A stretch of DNA of 64,000 nt from Dictyophora rubrovolvata (GCA_029959195.1 CP114118.1:496001-560000); one strand, 5' to 3'; shown: positions 39,823-50,863, counted from the stretch's first letter. Made by a program: numbers and translations. Notes: generated from the sequence alone by a model not told the origin.

Positions 39823-40881
39823 TTATGGCTTGAACTTTCTCGATGATGACTGAACTTCGTTGTGACCCGCCGAAGATTCATAATACTCAGAATAGTAGGA
39901 CGGATGAGGGGGGATGAAAGGCGCGTTCTCATTTGTAGGCTTGACACACGAACGAGGGCTAACGGGTTCCGGGAAAACAATAGAGGAGTAATATGGAGGA
40001 ACAATTGAAAAAACAGCCGAACGATGGCGGTGCTTTGGTGCAGAAGGAACTTGGTCAGGAGGGGCACCTGAGTGACCAATAGACGATACACCGGAATTGT
40101 CCACATTCCTGAGATGTCCTGGCGTTCTTCCAGGCGTCGAGTAAACAGGGTGATGGGGAATGGCGGACGAGTTCCCTTGCCCAGTATAGCCATTCGGGCC
40201 CCGGACAGCATGAGCTAAGCGGTTTGAGTGATCATGAGGTGTCCGAGGAGGGTCGTGTTGATAGTGTGACGAGGCGGCCCAGGACGGAGCGTAAATCTCC
40301 TCTGGAAACGTCTCCGCATTATGCGCAGTAGGAAAAGCGGTCGAGTGTTCGTGATTAGCCCAGGGAATACGTTTGGGCGTCGTCGGAAGTAGATTGCGGT
40401 CCAAAGGATGGCTCATTGGCCTAGCATAGAGCTCGAGAAACGTTTCCCGATTACGCTTGGCCAACCATGCCAAAGCTAACCGTACACTGCCAACGGGACG
40501 TCCATTCTCCTCGGAATATTTGAACATGGCATTTAGATAAACAAGCTGCTCGTTCAAATCGGCTTTGGCTTCCATGGCCGCCCCCACTTCTTCGTCATTA
40601 GCATCAGCCCGGACGAAGATAGATGCGTTCAGTGCTATCTTTTTAAACTGATCGGGATCGGGTTTCAACACAGGAGAATAGACGGGGGTATGAACGGGAG
40701 GGACGAATTGATTGAAGTCGAGATTGTGGAGGGCGTTTGCGATTTTTCTAAGAGCTGCCTCCAGGACAGTATCATCGGGATTTTCTGGTCGCCCACGTTC
40801 GGGCAAAGTTTGGGGATAAGGAGAAACGCTTGCGGCGTTTTTAGCAATAGAAGGTAACTTTGCAGGAGCGCGACGAGACAT
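39823..40881 (-). CDS. hypothetical protein (352 aa), Pro/Ser/His-rich C-terminal half
   Basis: A single uninterrupted frame starts MSRRAPAKLPSIAKNAASV at 40881. I chose this ATG because a TATA box (GTATAAATAC on the minus strand, 40967-40976) lies about 90 bases upstream; the open frame continues up to a Met at 41109, but that would precede the TATA. Residues about 35-140 look folded and helical (TVLEAALRKIANALHNLDFN, FKKIALNASIFV, LNEQLVYLNAMFKYSEENGR, RLALAWLAKRNRETFLELY). The rest is rich in Pro, His, Ser and Tyr and probably disordered. No signal peptide, membrane segment or known domain is visible, and I do not recognise a family. The length without stops and the TATA spacing argue that it is real. 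Confidence 0.65.
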   Translation of the reverse strand: MSRRAPAKLPSIAKNAASVSPYPQTLPERGRPENPDDTVLEAALRKIANALHNLDFNQFVPPVHTPVYSPVLKPDPDQFKKIALNASIFVRADANDEEVGAAMEAKADLNEQLVYLNAMFKYSEENGRPVGSVRLALAWLAKRNRETFLELYARPMSHPLDRNLLPTTPKRIPWANHEHSTAFPTAHNAETFPEEIYAPSWAASSHYQHDPPRTPHDHSNRLAHAVRGPNGYTGQGNSSAIPHHPVYSTPGRTPGHLRNVDNSGVSSIGHSGAPPDQVPSAPKHRHRSAVFSIVPPYYSSIVFPEPVSPRSCVKPTNENAPFIPPHPSYYSEYYESSAGHNEVQSSSRKFKP

Positions 40882-41484
40882 TGTAGAAACAATAGGTTGG
40901 AAAAAGAACAAGGATTGAGTGGGATGAGATTTGTGAAATTGATACTTCTGTCGCGTTTGGCTGTGAGTATTTATACTAAGCATAGGCCATCCACGTTGTG
41001 GTTTTCGTCCAAGACTCATGTTTGTGACGGACAAAGTTGAACGTCCGTTATCCTGGCGACAGAGGACGGCGGGCCCGAAGCAAATCCTCCCAGCGGTCCT
41101 TTTCTTCAAGAATGTCCAGCTAAGTGTGTGGTGCGGTCCATTAGGAGACAGCCGAGATGACCGACGTCGTGGGTAGTCCTTTTATTTCAAAAACAAGTGT
41201 ATAACATGCAATTCCGCCGTTTGAAGCTTTGAAGTTATGTCACCTGGGAACTATATAGGCCGCAATTGAATGTAAAATCTACTGATGTTTATCAATATTT
41301 CGACGAGAATAACAAATTTGTTAGGGACAACTTGAATACGCACAGGTGAAGCTATTGGCATCAAGTAGCACAGGGCGACACATTAATATCCCTGTAGGGA
41401 ACATGGAACAAGAAGAAAGCACACCAACGCTCACTGTCACTTTTGCTTTGGTGCTCTTGATGACATTTTCCCTACCCAACCCGG
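40882..41484. other. divergence region: promoter of the 352-aa gene, 3' flank of the F-box gene
   Basis: Contains the TATA element at 40967-40976 for the minus-strand gene to the left and the 3' end of the minus-strand gene to the right. No other gene seen. Confidence 0.5.
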
Positions 41485-43125
41485 TCAGAAGAAGTTCCCC
41501 CATTTGTTGTATTCCAACTTGTGGCTTGCAAGTGATGCGCCAGATACAATCTCATATGCCAAGGCTTTAGATGATGCCTTTGGGCATGAAACGTCAGTCT
41601 GTGATGGTGCCAGCTTGGATAGACCGGAGCCCCATAATATCCGTATGAACCGCGAACCTTCGTTAGGGACTATGGTATTTAGGAAGGTTAGTGATGGCAT
41701 CTGGCCAAGGTAGTCGAGAATACGTCTTCCTTTCTCGTCTTCTATAGCTGGTTGGAAGATGTCGGCGTTTGCTAAAAGGTTGATAAGGTGCGTAAGTTTT
41801 TTGAGGGATGATAGCATCTGAACGACTTTGGTAATCTGAAATTGACGGCATCAATTGCATGTTGAAACAAAAGAAAAAAATTTACCTCGGTGATATGGAA
41901 GCTTGAATTAATACTGACAGCACATTTTCCGAGGTTTGGAGCAGCTTCAATGAATTCAGCTATCCACGAGAATTGTGACTTTGAGACAATACGCGGTAAA
42001 GAGCAACTTCGGAGTGAACATAAACCATTTGCTTGGATTCCCAGGTTTATGTTAGATATCCCAAATATAGACAAATGAATCAAATTCCTTGAGATATGGC
42101 TTGGAAGGACATTCACGATTCGAGAGGAAGGAGCTGTATTTGGAGTTGGAAACATGAAATGAATCGCCTTCAATTTTGAGCTATCGAGCTTCCCGGCGGC
42201 TTTCGGAAAACACCCGGGAACTAGTTTATTGTCGAGGTAAAATGTCTCCAGTCCCAGATGTCGACTGAAAAAGGTTTGTAACGCGGAACTATATGCTTCC
42301 ATTGTAACATTCGGTAGATAGATCTGCCGAATAGCTATGTCTCTAAGCTTGGGCCAACTGCATTTCGTAAACAGATCGAGTAATAAGCTATTTATGCAGT
42401 CGTCACGATTGGGAGGGCACAATTTCAACTGTTCCAGATTTGGTAGGTCGGCTAGTATCTGAATAAGGCCGACTGCTTCTGCGTGATCGTAGTCGTTCAC
42501 TGTGATAGAAAGTTTGGACAAGGAAATAAGATTTAGATTGAAACACTGGATCAAAACGATTTTGTCAATAAATCAATTGATTTAGATAACAGGCGGGTAG
42601 AAACCATACAGAAAATCTTGCACGTTTGAGACTTTCATCAAAACAAGTCATCATAAATAATTCTAATTCCTCTAGCACGCATCCGGATCGCTTTAAACAC
42701 TCTGCCACCCGTAGGACTGAGGTCACCGACGAGGACTTGAAGAAACCTCGGAAACATCTTAAATTCCTCAGATTTGGGAGAACGTTGTAAATAAGTTGCG
42801 GTTGATTCGTAGATGATGCAGCTGTTAGGAATTCCCGAAGACTGGGTTGAAGCGACGGAACGCAAGCTGCTTCCAGTGTCATGGAGTCCATTAACTTGAG
42901 AGTTTGGATACGTTGGCAAAGGGTGGGTCGCTCCGACAAATGCACCCATAACGGGGTGAAGGGGATTGGACATGAGACATCGATAAAGTCTAGCCAGTGT
43001 GGAACCAGAGTGTTGTACAAGACACGACAAGTAGAAGCTAGCGCTAGCAAATCGATTCGTTGGTGGACGAATGGCGCGATTTCCAGGAGCAACTCGAGAG
43101 GGAGCACAGGGCTTGTATAAGCCAT
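41485..43125 (-). CDS. F-box-like protein with leucine-rich segments
   Basis: Exons 43125-42610, 42545-41886 and 41835-41485 join in phase 0 (508 residues). Introns are 64 nt (GTATGG...CCAG) and 50 nt (GTAAAT...TCAG). The start MAYTSPVLPLELLLEIAPFV is followed by LLALASTCRVLYNTLVPHWL, an F-box-type N-terminus. LRR-like pieces follow: LPNLRNLRCFRGF, LISLSKLSITVND, LPNLEQLKLCPP, WPKLRDIAIRQI, LIHLSIFGISNI and MPSLTFLNTIV. It resembles the plus-strand F-box gene at 36231 in design but not closely in sequence. The role is presumed to be substrate choice for an SCF ubiquitin ligase. An in-frame Met at 43173 could extend the N-terminus by 16 residues, but the F-box spacing favours 43125. Confidence 0.8.
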
Positions 43126-44022
43126 CGACGACGTTATGGAGAGACGTGAAAGCACTGAAAGGTCTTCTAACAAGCACTATTGAAAAACTACAAGAGAGTC
43201 AAGAGAGGAGCGGAAGAAGGGTCCTGATACATAATGGGGGGACCGGAGACCGATTAACGTCTCCTGTCGCTAGCTGTTGAGCTAATACCTCGTAAAAGAT
43301 TGACTACGATTAGCTGGAAAGATAAAAAAAATGTCACACTAGCGGCACACACCGAAATGTGCTATATATTGGCGACGTCGAACGATGGCCACATTTTGAT
43401 GAGCTGGCGTCTATGAGCGTTGGACTCAATGGGGCGAGATTTTGCGTGTCATCGTTTTGGAATGCAAATCATAATATATATGTCCCTGAATTAGCTTGCA
43501 CTGCTGTCGATTGTCGTGGTTTCTCGTCGTCTATTATGCCGTCGCCGAGTCGTTGTTAGTAGTAAAGTCACATGCATCGCCATCACACGTAATCATTTTT
43601 TTTCGTGCGTCCAAGTTTGCGTCTTCCATGCTCCCAGTATCTTGTTTTCTTCAACCTCTTGCAAAATTTACCTCTCACGTCAATATACATCGACTGAATC
43701 AGCTTTATTGGCCTGCTTGTACCAGGATTTGAGGATATGTCCAGTTGATGTCTACTGGCGTATTTGCGTTCTACTACCCAACACGTCGGCCCATGGAGTT
43801 AAGGCTTTATTATACATACATTTAAGCTTTAAATGCCAGAACCTACCGAGTCATATTACCTTAATTCTTCTTGTCACATGTTTTGTTTAGGGACGCTGAG
43901 ACGATATATGGGGCAAGTACCAAGTCTAAGCTCAGATTGGTGCCTTGGCGATGAGTAACCGTTCGGTTTTACTTTAGTTCTTTTGCCTTTTAACTTTGAA
44001 CGTTCGCTGCACTTTGTTCAAC
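43126..44022. other. intergenic between divergent F-box and aldehyde dehydrogenase genes
   Basis: A shared upstream region for the leftward F-box gene and the rightward ALDH gene. A 124-codon frame at 43516-43890 is unsupported. No repeat or RNA gene seen. Confidence 0.45.
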
Positions 44023-46121
44023 ATGTCATCTCAATCCCCAGCGATACCAACCCCCTCACATGTTTACCTCTTCATTGACGGAGCAAAGCAACCCTCCGGC
44101 AATGGAGAAACTTACGAGAATTACGGCACCACCGGCAGGCTCCTCAACATCGTTGAATCGGCCTCGTGGAGTGACATTGAAAGAGCCATCGAGACAGCGA
44201 GTGCAGCCCAGCCCGCTTGGGAAAAACGTCCTGTATCAGACCGGCGTGATATTTTGCTGAAGGCCGCAGAGATTATAGTCGATCCAAGTAAAAAATACCT
44301 TCAAGCCTTATCAGAAACTTTAACTAGCACACTCGGGGAAAAGTATAACTGGTTATCTGAAGCTTACGGTGGGCCCTATCTGCTCAAAGGATGTATGGCT
44401 TTTTTGAGAGTACGAGCTAGAGTTGAAGGGAGACGCTAATATCTTTTGTTAGATGCATCGCTATCTAGCCGGCTGACTGGTGAAGCATTCCCATCTCAGC
44501 TTCCAGGTGGTATGGTTATCACACAACGAAGGGCATATGGCGTGGTAAGCCAAAATAAAACCCCAATTAGTCCATTTCCTTATCTTGTTTGAAATTTAGG
44601 TTCTAGTCATAACACCTTGGAACTGCCCCTTCACACTCGCCGTCCGCATAATCTCCATAGCCCTACTTTGTGGAAATACTGTGCTGTTCCGATCTTCCGA
44701 ATTAGCCCCTCGGGCACATGAGCTTCTAGTAGAATGTATGTCCCTCTTGGCGTCTGGTTATGCTTGATTATTGAGTTTGTGTAACAGCACTTTATGAAGT
44801 AGGTTTCACAGATTATTCACATTGAAACAATTTTTTAGTTTGCTTATTTAAGGCCGGTCTGCCAAAGGGCGTACTCAACCTCATCCATATTCCCAGGGAA
44901 AACAACCCAGTGCTCGTGCCCAAGATAATCGCTCATGACAAAATTAATTTAATTTCAGTACGTATCTGAGACTAGTTTGCATCCAAATCTCAATGTGCAG
45001 TTAGTTTACAGGAAGCTCCGCTGTAGGCAGCCTTCTCGCTGCAGAAGCTGGGAAGCATTTGAAACAGATTGTACTAGAGTTAGGAGGAAAGGCGGCTGCA
45101 ATTGTACACCTAATTTTTTTCTTTCTTCACACTATTTTTAATGCAGAAGAATTATTAAGGTCTTGGAAGACGCAGACATTCAAGAAGCTGCGCGAGCTAT
45201 TGTTTTGGGAGCGTATAACAGGTGCGATCGGATTCTTCCTATTGTTAAAACAATTAGCAAACTTTCGATTACAGATGTGCATGGCTACATCTCGTGTCAT
45301 AGTTCAACGCACCGTCGCTGATACATTGATCAAGGAACTTGTATCGCTTACACAAAGGCTCAGGACTGGTATGGGTGAGGGTGCGAACTTGCCCGGTGTC
45401 AGAACTGTCGCATTCGCTGAACGTGTTGTTGAGTTTATCAAAGATGCGAAAGATAGAGGTGCCGAAGTTTTGGTTGGAGATATGACGAATAGTGGTTCTA
45501 CTGTTCAGCCTCACCTTTTGCAGGGGTACACGCCTGATATGAAGGCATGGAATGATGAGATCTTTGGACCCGGTATGTTATGTATCCTTTTTTTTACCAA
45601 TGAAAATGTACTCAGTGTTTCTTTATGAACCTAGTTCTCGGAATAACCATTTGCGATACCGTTAACGAAGCTATTGATATGGCTAATAAAACTAAATATT
45701 CGTTCACAAACACCTTGTGGACTGAAAATTTAAAAGCCTTGGAATGGGCAAGTCGTATTCACTCTGGTGAGTTTGTTCTGAGCTTCTTGTTACACGTATG
45801 AATCTCAGCGACTACAGGAATGGTGCTCATCAATGGTAAGCACTTTTTCTATACTAATGTGAGGACCTAGAGTCCAGAAGGATGAATTATCTCGATTAGG
45901 CAATTCTGTCCATGTAGAGTTTGGTATTGGCTTAACTGGGTTAGGGTTAGTGCTCGTCTACCATCTTCCATAATCGCCCGAGTTTGACCTGACCTCTTTT
46001 CGAATACAGTGGTAATAGCGGATATGGTGCTGGTGACATCGAGAGTTTTACGCAAACTAGAACTATCGTTGTTTTCAACGAGAAAGTGCCCAATCCGCTT
46101 CTCGATAATTTGGGTTTGTAG
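44023..46121 (+). CDS. aldehyde dehydrogenase paralogue 1, probably disabled
   Basis: Twelve exon pieces parallel the neighbouring intact copy. The start MSSQSPAIPTP leads into AAQPAWEKRPVSDRRDILLK, VITPWNCPFTLAVRI, LPKGVLNLIH, ISFTGSSAVGSLLAAEAGKH, QIVLELGGKAA, CMATSRVIVQ, DEIFGPVLGITICDT and a C-terminus NPLLDNLGL. These are ALDH-superfamily features: the NAD-site PWN, the base Glu of LELGGK and the catalytic Cys. All introns splice in frame except the one before the Cys. There the exon ends GAYN-R (about 45221-45230), ten bases shorter than the paralogue's GAYAVSGQ, which removes the VSGQ lead-in and leaves a phase mismatch. The only in-frame donor (about 45242) would need a 31-nt intron. 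So this copy is probably a recent pseudogene, unless RNA shows otherwise. Confidence 0.75.
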
Positions 46122-46487
46122 GATTATGAATATAAGTATTGCATGTGGCAGCTAGATACCCGCCAATTTCTGCTTAGCGTGAACCCCTCCCCTCCAAGAC
46201 GTCTTTCTTTGTCGATGATAACTTCAGTATGTAAGTACAGCGCCGATGCCCGTTGTCATACGCAGTGTGTTTAGATCATATCAGATCATATCCCGTAGAG
46301 CAACGGAAAGCATTCTGTAAAAAGATGCAGATTAGAAATCCAAATGAGTTTAAATGGCATTTCATCGTTCAGTCGGTGATCAATCACCGTATTTAGCTGT
46401 GACATATCCCCGGTCATAATCGAATTCGATATGCGGTACAAATACATTCCCGTTTCTTCTCTCACGAATTCATTCTAAATCCTCAGC
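46122..46487. other. intergenic, promoter of ALDH paralogue 2
   Basis: 366 bases between the two tandem ALDH genes, with a pyrimidine-rich CGTTTCTTCTCTCACG shortly before the ATG. No gene. Confidence 0.5.
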
Positions 46488-48621
46488 ATGTCATCTCAGT
46501 CTTCTGCACCTTCTACACCTTTCCACGTTAAACTCTTAATCAATGGAGAAAAACGAACATCAAGCACCGGAAATACGTACAAGGAGCACGGTGCCTCCGG
46601 TCAACTGACCGCCGTCATCGAAGAAGCTTCGTGGGCTGATATCGAGGACGCCATAGAGACAGCAAGTGCGGCCCAGCCAGCTTGGGAGAAGAGTCCTGTA
46701 TCAGTTCGACGTGATGTACTGCTCAAAGCTTCAGAAGTTTTGTTGGATCCGAGTAAAGGGTATCAACAAGTAATTACGCAAGCTTTGACAAGTGCGCTTG
46801 GGGAAAAGGCCGACTGGTTGACTGAGTGGTACGGTGGAGCTTATATATTCAGAGAGAGTATGTTCCTCTCGACTCTCGACTCTTTCTTTTCTATGAGAGG
46901 CAGTCATGAAATTAACGAGCCTTCATTCTCAGTTGCAGCCTTGTCTGGTCGTCTTACCGGCGAAACATTCCCGTCCCGACTTCCAGGCGGCATTGTTATT
47001 ACCCAGCAAAGGGCATATGGAGTTGTAAGTTGAAAACGACATGAATTATGCATTCATTCTTTCATTTTTTTGTAGGTTCTAATGATAACACCCTGGAATT
47101 GTCCCTTTACACTCGCAGCCCGTATGTTTGCTTTAGCTCTTCTCGCTGGAAACGCTATTTTGTTCCGCTCCTCCGAGCATTCCACTCGGATGCATGAGCT
47201 TCTCGTCGAGCGTAAGTAGTTACGCGCTCCTTTGGTATCCACTTATCTTTGATTTGATGTTTTCAAACAGTGTTTCACGAAGTAAGTTTCTACCAATCCT
47301 TGCATTACAATTTCATTGAGCGGTTCTTTTCGAAATTGTCAGGCTGGTCTTCCGAAGGGCGTTTTCAATATCATTCATGTTTCCCCAGAAAATAACCCAA
47401 CAGTCATACCCAAAATAATTGCCCATAAAAAGATCAATTTAATCTCCGTTTGTGCTCCGTTACTGAGTCATTGATGAAAATCATTAAGCTGTTCTTCAGT
47501 TTACCGGAGGCACCACTGTCGGCCGTATTCTTTCAGCTGAAGCAGGAAAGAACTTGAAGCAGATAGTGTTAGAGCTAGGAGGAAAGGCGGCTGTTATTGT
47601 GCGCTTGGTTTTTTTCTTGGACCGCCCAAATTTGATCGTTGGAATTTGTGTAGGTTTTGGGTGATGCGGATCTCGAACAGGCTGCTCGGGGTATCGTGGC
47701 GGGAGCGTATGCCGTCTCAGGGCAGGTACTTTTTAAGAAATCTACAAATTTATTTTGGAGAGCTTAAAACGAAAATCTTTGCTGTCAGGTATGCATGGCT
47801 ACATCTCGTGTCATCGTTCAACGCTCCGTCGCCGACGCGTTAATCAAAGAACTCGTAACGCTCATTCGAAAGCTCAAGACTGGCACAGGCGCGGATGTTA
47901 ACCTTCCCAGTGTCAGAACTGTTGCATTTGCTGAACGTGTTGTCGAAATTATCAAAGAGGCGAAAGATCAAGGTGCTAAAGTTTTGGTTGGAGATGTGAC
48001 GAATGAGGGTTCGGTTGTTCAGCCCCATCTCTTGTCGGAGTACACTCCTGAGATGAGAGCGTGGAAGGAGGAGATTTTCGGACCAGGTAGGCATAATTTT
48101 ATTCATCACAAGTGTTACTTTATTCATTTGACTTATGTAGTTGTTGGTGTCACTATTTGCGACACCATTGATGAAGCCATTGATTTGGCTAATGATACTG
48201 AATATTCTTTGACGAGCAGCTTATGGACTAGTCATTTGAAAGCTCTGGAATGGGCAAGTCGTATTAAAGCTCGTAAGTTTTGGAAACTCTCTGGGGCGCA
48301 CAATCTTTGATTCATGGTGATTGCTACAGACATGGTAATTGTCAATGGTAAGCCACTCCTCATAATTCGATTTGTGTATACTAGAATTTCGAATGTCTGA
48401 CATGTCGGCAGGCAGCTCTTTTCATATGGAATTCGGTGTTGGACTACATGGCATAGGGTTAGTGAACAGCTCACGTACATATGGATCATCCTAACCTGGA
48501 TATTTATAGTGGTGCTAGCGGATACGGCAATGGCGACATCGAAAACTTTTTGCAGCGTAGATCCACCGTTGTTTTCAATGACAAGTTTCCCAACCCGCTA
48601 CTTGATAATTTGGGTTTGTAA
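46488..48621 (+). CDS. NAD(P)-dependent aldehyde dehydrogenase
   Basis: The start MSSQSSAPSTPFHVKLLING and stop TAA at 48619-48621 bracket twelve exons with eleven introns, all in frame, for about 480 residues. Visible ALDH hallmarks in order are AAQPAWEKSPVSVRRDVLLK, MITPWNCPFTLAAR (cofactor loop), AGLPKGVFNIIHV, SFTGGTTVGRIL, QIVLELGGKAA (general-base Glu), AYAVSGQ|VCMATSRVIVQ (catalytic Cys after GQV), EEIFGPVVGVTICDT and SGYGNGDIENF near the end. The enzyme oxidises aldehydes to acids in the cytosol. The sequence recalls the salicylaldehyde/vanillin dehydrogenase branch, so aromatic aldehydes are possible substrates, but that is inference. An 11-nt microexon lies at 47271-47281. Tandem with a damaged paralogue upstream and a relic downstream. 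Confidence 0.9.
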
Positions 48622-48999
48622 GGTTGTGGTGAGACGACTAGTTCAATTAATGTTGAATATATAAATATGAATCGTTGACAACGATTGTCTCTGCTGTTGG
48701 AATCCCGGGCTCGACGCAGTAGCGGACACAGAAAAGGACCAGGTGAGTAGTATTAAGCAGTAGCTTAGGTAAGATACATGGAGTAACTCATATTCTAACA
48801 CCTGCAACCATTACACCCCGTTGAAGATTAACAACATTGCACCGGCTCGATTGCGTCAGAGTGTGCAAGTGTATCTCTCACTCAATTTTAGGCGAGGCCT
48901 GTCACTCTGAAAATAGCAGTAGCGGGTCGCCACGGAGAACTGGCAGCGTTTCGGCGTTCAGCAACGCTAATTCTTTCTTTGCTGACGATAAATGTTGTA
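48622..48999. other. intergenic before the ALDH relic
   Basis: 3' flank of ALDH 2. I see no clear match to the first ALDH exons, so the relic to the right seems to lack its 5' third. Confidence 0.45.
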
Positions 49000-49645
49000 A
49001 GCAAATTGAAATTTTGACATTCCTTGACTTGCTTAAAAATCATCAGGTACGCCCTGAAATTCCCTCTCAGACTCGCCGTTAGTATAATTTCCAAAGCCAT
49101 ATTCTTTGTGGAAATACTGTTTTTTTTCCGTTCTTCGGAATTAGCTGTCAAAAACGCGAGCTTCTAGCGAAATGTATGTTTGTTCTAAATATTCGGCCAT
49201 ATTGAACTGTGGAGTTTATATCACATTACTTGATAAAGTAATACGTTTGATGGATTAGTATTCACGTCGAAACAACTTCTACATAAGTTTGTTCGAAAGC
49301 TGGTCTGCTGAGGGACGTTCTCAACCTCGTTCATAATAATATCCTAGCCTGTCTTTGTACCAAAAATAATTGCTCGTGACGAGATCAAATTATATTTAGT
49401 GCGTATTCGAAAATAGCTTGCCCAATGGTCGAATCTCAGGGTGCAATTAGTTCACCGGAAACTCGGCTATAGCCCGCTTTCTGTAGCTGCAAAAACATTT
49501 GGGGTGGGGATGTAGTAGGAGAAAAGGTGGCTATCATTGTATGTACATCGGTTTTTTTCCGCAGTAACTTAGACTCTTTTTGATGAGGAAGAGTTATCAA
49601 GGTTTTAGACAACGTTAACGTCGACACGGCACCGACGCAAGTAGT
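49000..49645 (+). pseudogene. third aldehyde dehydrogenase copy, degraded
   Basis: Alignable blocks follow the order of the two upstream ALDH genes. A stretch at about 49045-49175 matches the exon encoding PFTLAVRIISIALLCGNTVL (for example CTCGCCG, TTTGTGGAAATACTG and GAGCTTCTAG). One at about 49299-49345 matches AGLPKGVLNLIH, and one at about 49446-49540 matches FTGSSAVGSLLAAE...GGKAA. About 49592-49640 matches VLEDADIQEA as VLDNVNVDTA. Indels and stops break every block, and the catalytic-Cys half is absent. It is closer to paralogue 1 than to paralogue 2. This is a third member of a tandem array, now a fossil. Confidence 0.8.
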
Positions 49646-50182
49646 GGATTCTCAGGATAACTCCGCTACGGATATACAAATAAAGAATCACGACTTCATC
49701 TAGTTATTTCTACGGTTGTTTACTAACATATTTTAAAATTTGCATTTAATTGTTATCCCCCGGCTCGCTAAGGTTGCAGGATGCGGATGGATCATTCCGA
49801 ACAATTCTAAGGGAAAAAATAATACCTTTTAACTTAATGTTTACTCCTCCGCATATAGCATAACATAGAGTGTAGCGTCGGCCGTGCGAATATTATATAT
49901 GTGTGACTGGACTGAAGAGCGATTTGAGCTGGAATAGAAAGTTGAACATCTTCGTTTATTCGAAGTCTGAAGAAAACGGCATACAGGGTTTTTATGTACA
50001 TTTTTTTCAATACAAAAATAGAGAACAATATGAGGCAAAGAAAATCGAACATGATTGGGGTTTTACACGTTTTCTCGAAATACAAAAATAGACAGCATGT
50101 GACAAAAGAGCGGAAAAAAGTTTAGTCGGGACTTGACAATTGCGTGAGTCCGACGGTATGCCGTTTTGTTTGGGTAAGTCTC
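49646..50182. other. AT-rich spacer, no gene seen
   Basis: 3' flank of the histidine-rich gene on the minus strand. Short frames only; no resemblance to the 3' flank of the xylanase was found. Confidence 0.45.
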
Positions 50183-50863
50183 TTAAGCATGGTGGTGGTG
50201 ACGGTGGTGACGAGCGTCGGCTTCATCGTTATCAAGCTCACGGACGTGGTGGTGATGGTGGTGATGTTTTGCGTCGTCCTCAAGCTCACGAGCGTGGTGG
50301 TGGTGGTGGTGATGGTGCTTGGCATCGTCCTCAAGTTCACGAGCATGGTGGTGGTGGCGGTGATGCTTAGCATCGTCCTCAAGCTCACGGGCATGATGAT
50401 GATGGTGGCGATGCTTGGCATCGTCCTCAAGCTCCCGAGCATGGTGGTGGTGGTGGTGGTGATGCTTAGCATCATCTTCCAGTTCACGAGGATGATGATG
50501 ACGGTGGTGACGGACATCGCTTTCGACATCGTCAAGTTCACGAGCATGATGATGATGGTGATGATGAACCTTGTCGTCATCCTCGAGCTCACGAGCGTGA
50601 TGATGACGGTGGCGATGAATGTCACTTTCGTCCTCCTCAAGCTCACGAGCGTGGTGAGGGCGGTGGTGGTGGTGGATATCAGGTATCTCGCCGACTTCAC
50701 GAGCATGATGATGGTGATGGTGATGATCCCTGACATCATCCTGGAGCTCACGAGCATGGTGGTGATGATGAGGGTGATGAGCTTTATCATTTTCAAGCTC
50801 AAGGGGAACAGCTAGAACAGCTGCAGCAGAGATGAGAGCGAGAAGGGAGACGAAGCGGACCAT
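50183..50863 (-). CDS. secreted histidine-rich tandem-repeat protein with a xylanase-type leader
   Basis: One uninterrupted frame of 226 residues starts at 50863 (MVRFVSLLALISAAAVLAVP); a further in-frame Met at 50911 lies beyond the homologous start of the xylanase and near the TATA, so 50863 is preferred. Residues 1-18 form a signal peptide. The mature part is about twelve imperfect repeats of 15-20 residues, each a run of 5-8 His broken by Arg, followed by ARELEDDAK or a near variant (ARELEEDES, ARELDDVES). Around 78 residues are His, and acidic linkers alternate with the His runs. Four central units are almost identical. There are no cysteines and no catalytic domain. Such His runs bind Zn, Ni or Cu, so an extracellular or wall-associated metal- or pH-responsive role is plausible but unproven. 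Leader and promoter match the GH11 xylanase gene 5 kb away. Confidence 0.88.
   Translation of the reverse strand: MVRFVSLLALISAAAVLAVPLELENDKAHHPHHHHHARELQDDVRDHHHHHHHAREVGEIPDIHHHHRPHHARELEEDESDIHRHRHHHARELEDDDKVHHHHHHHARELDDVESDVRHHRHHHPRELEDDAKHHHHHHHHARELEDDAKHRHHHHHARELEDDAKHHRHHHHARELEDDAKHHHHHHHHARELEDDAKHHHHHHHVRELDNDEADARHHRHHHHA

Noticed and set aside
40882-41109. N-terminal extension of the 352-aa hypothetical protein to a Met at 41109
   Set aside because: A TATA box at 40967-40976 lies inside this extension, which favours the start at 40881.
43516-43890. 124-codon frame upstream of ALDH 1
   Set aside because: Ser/Leu/Cys-rich translation without motif, lying in a shared promoter region.
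50144-50815. Long plus-strand valine/methionine-rich open frame opposite the histidine-rich gene
   Set aside because: It is the mirror of CAC/CAT repeats (GTG/ATG codons) and has no leader or homology; the minus strand has promoter and signal peptide.
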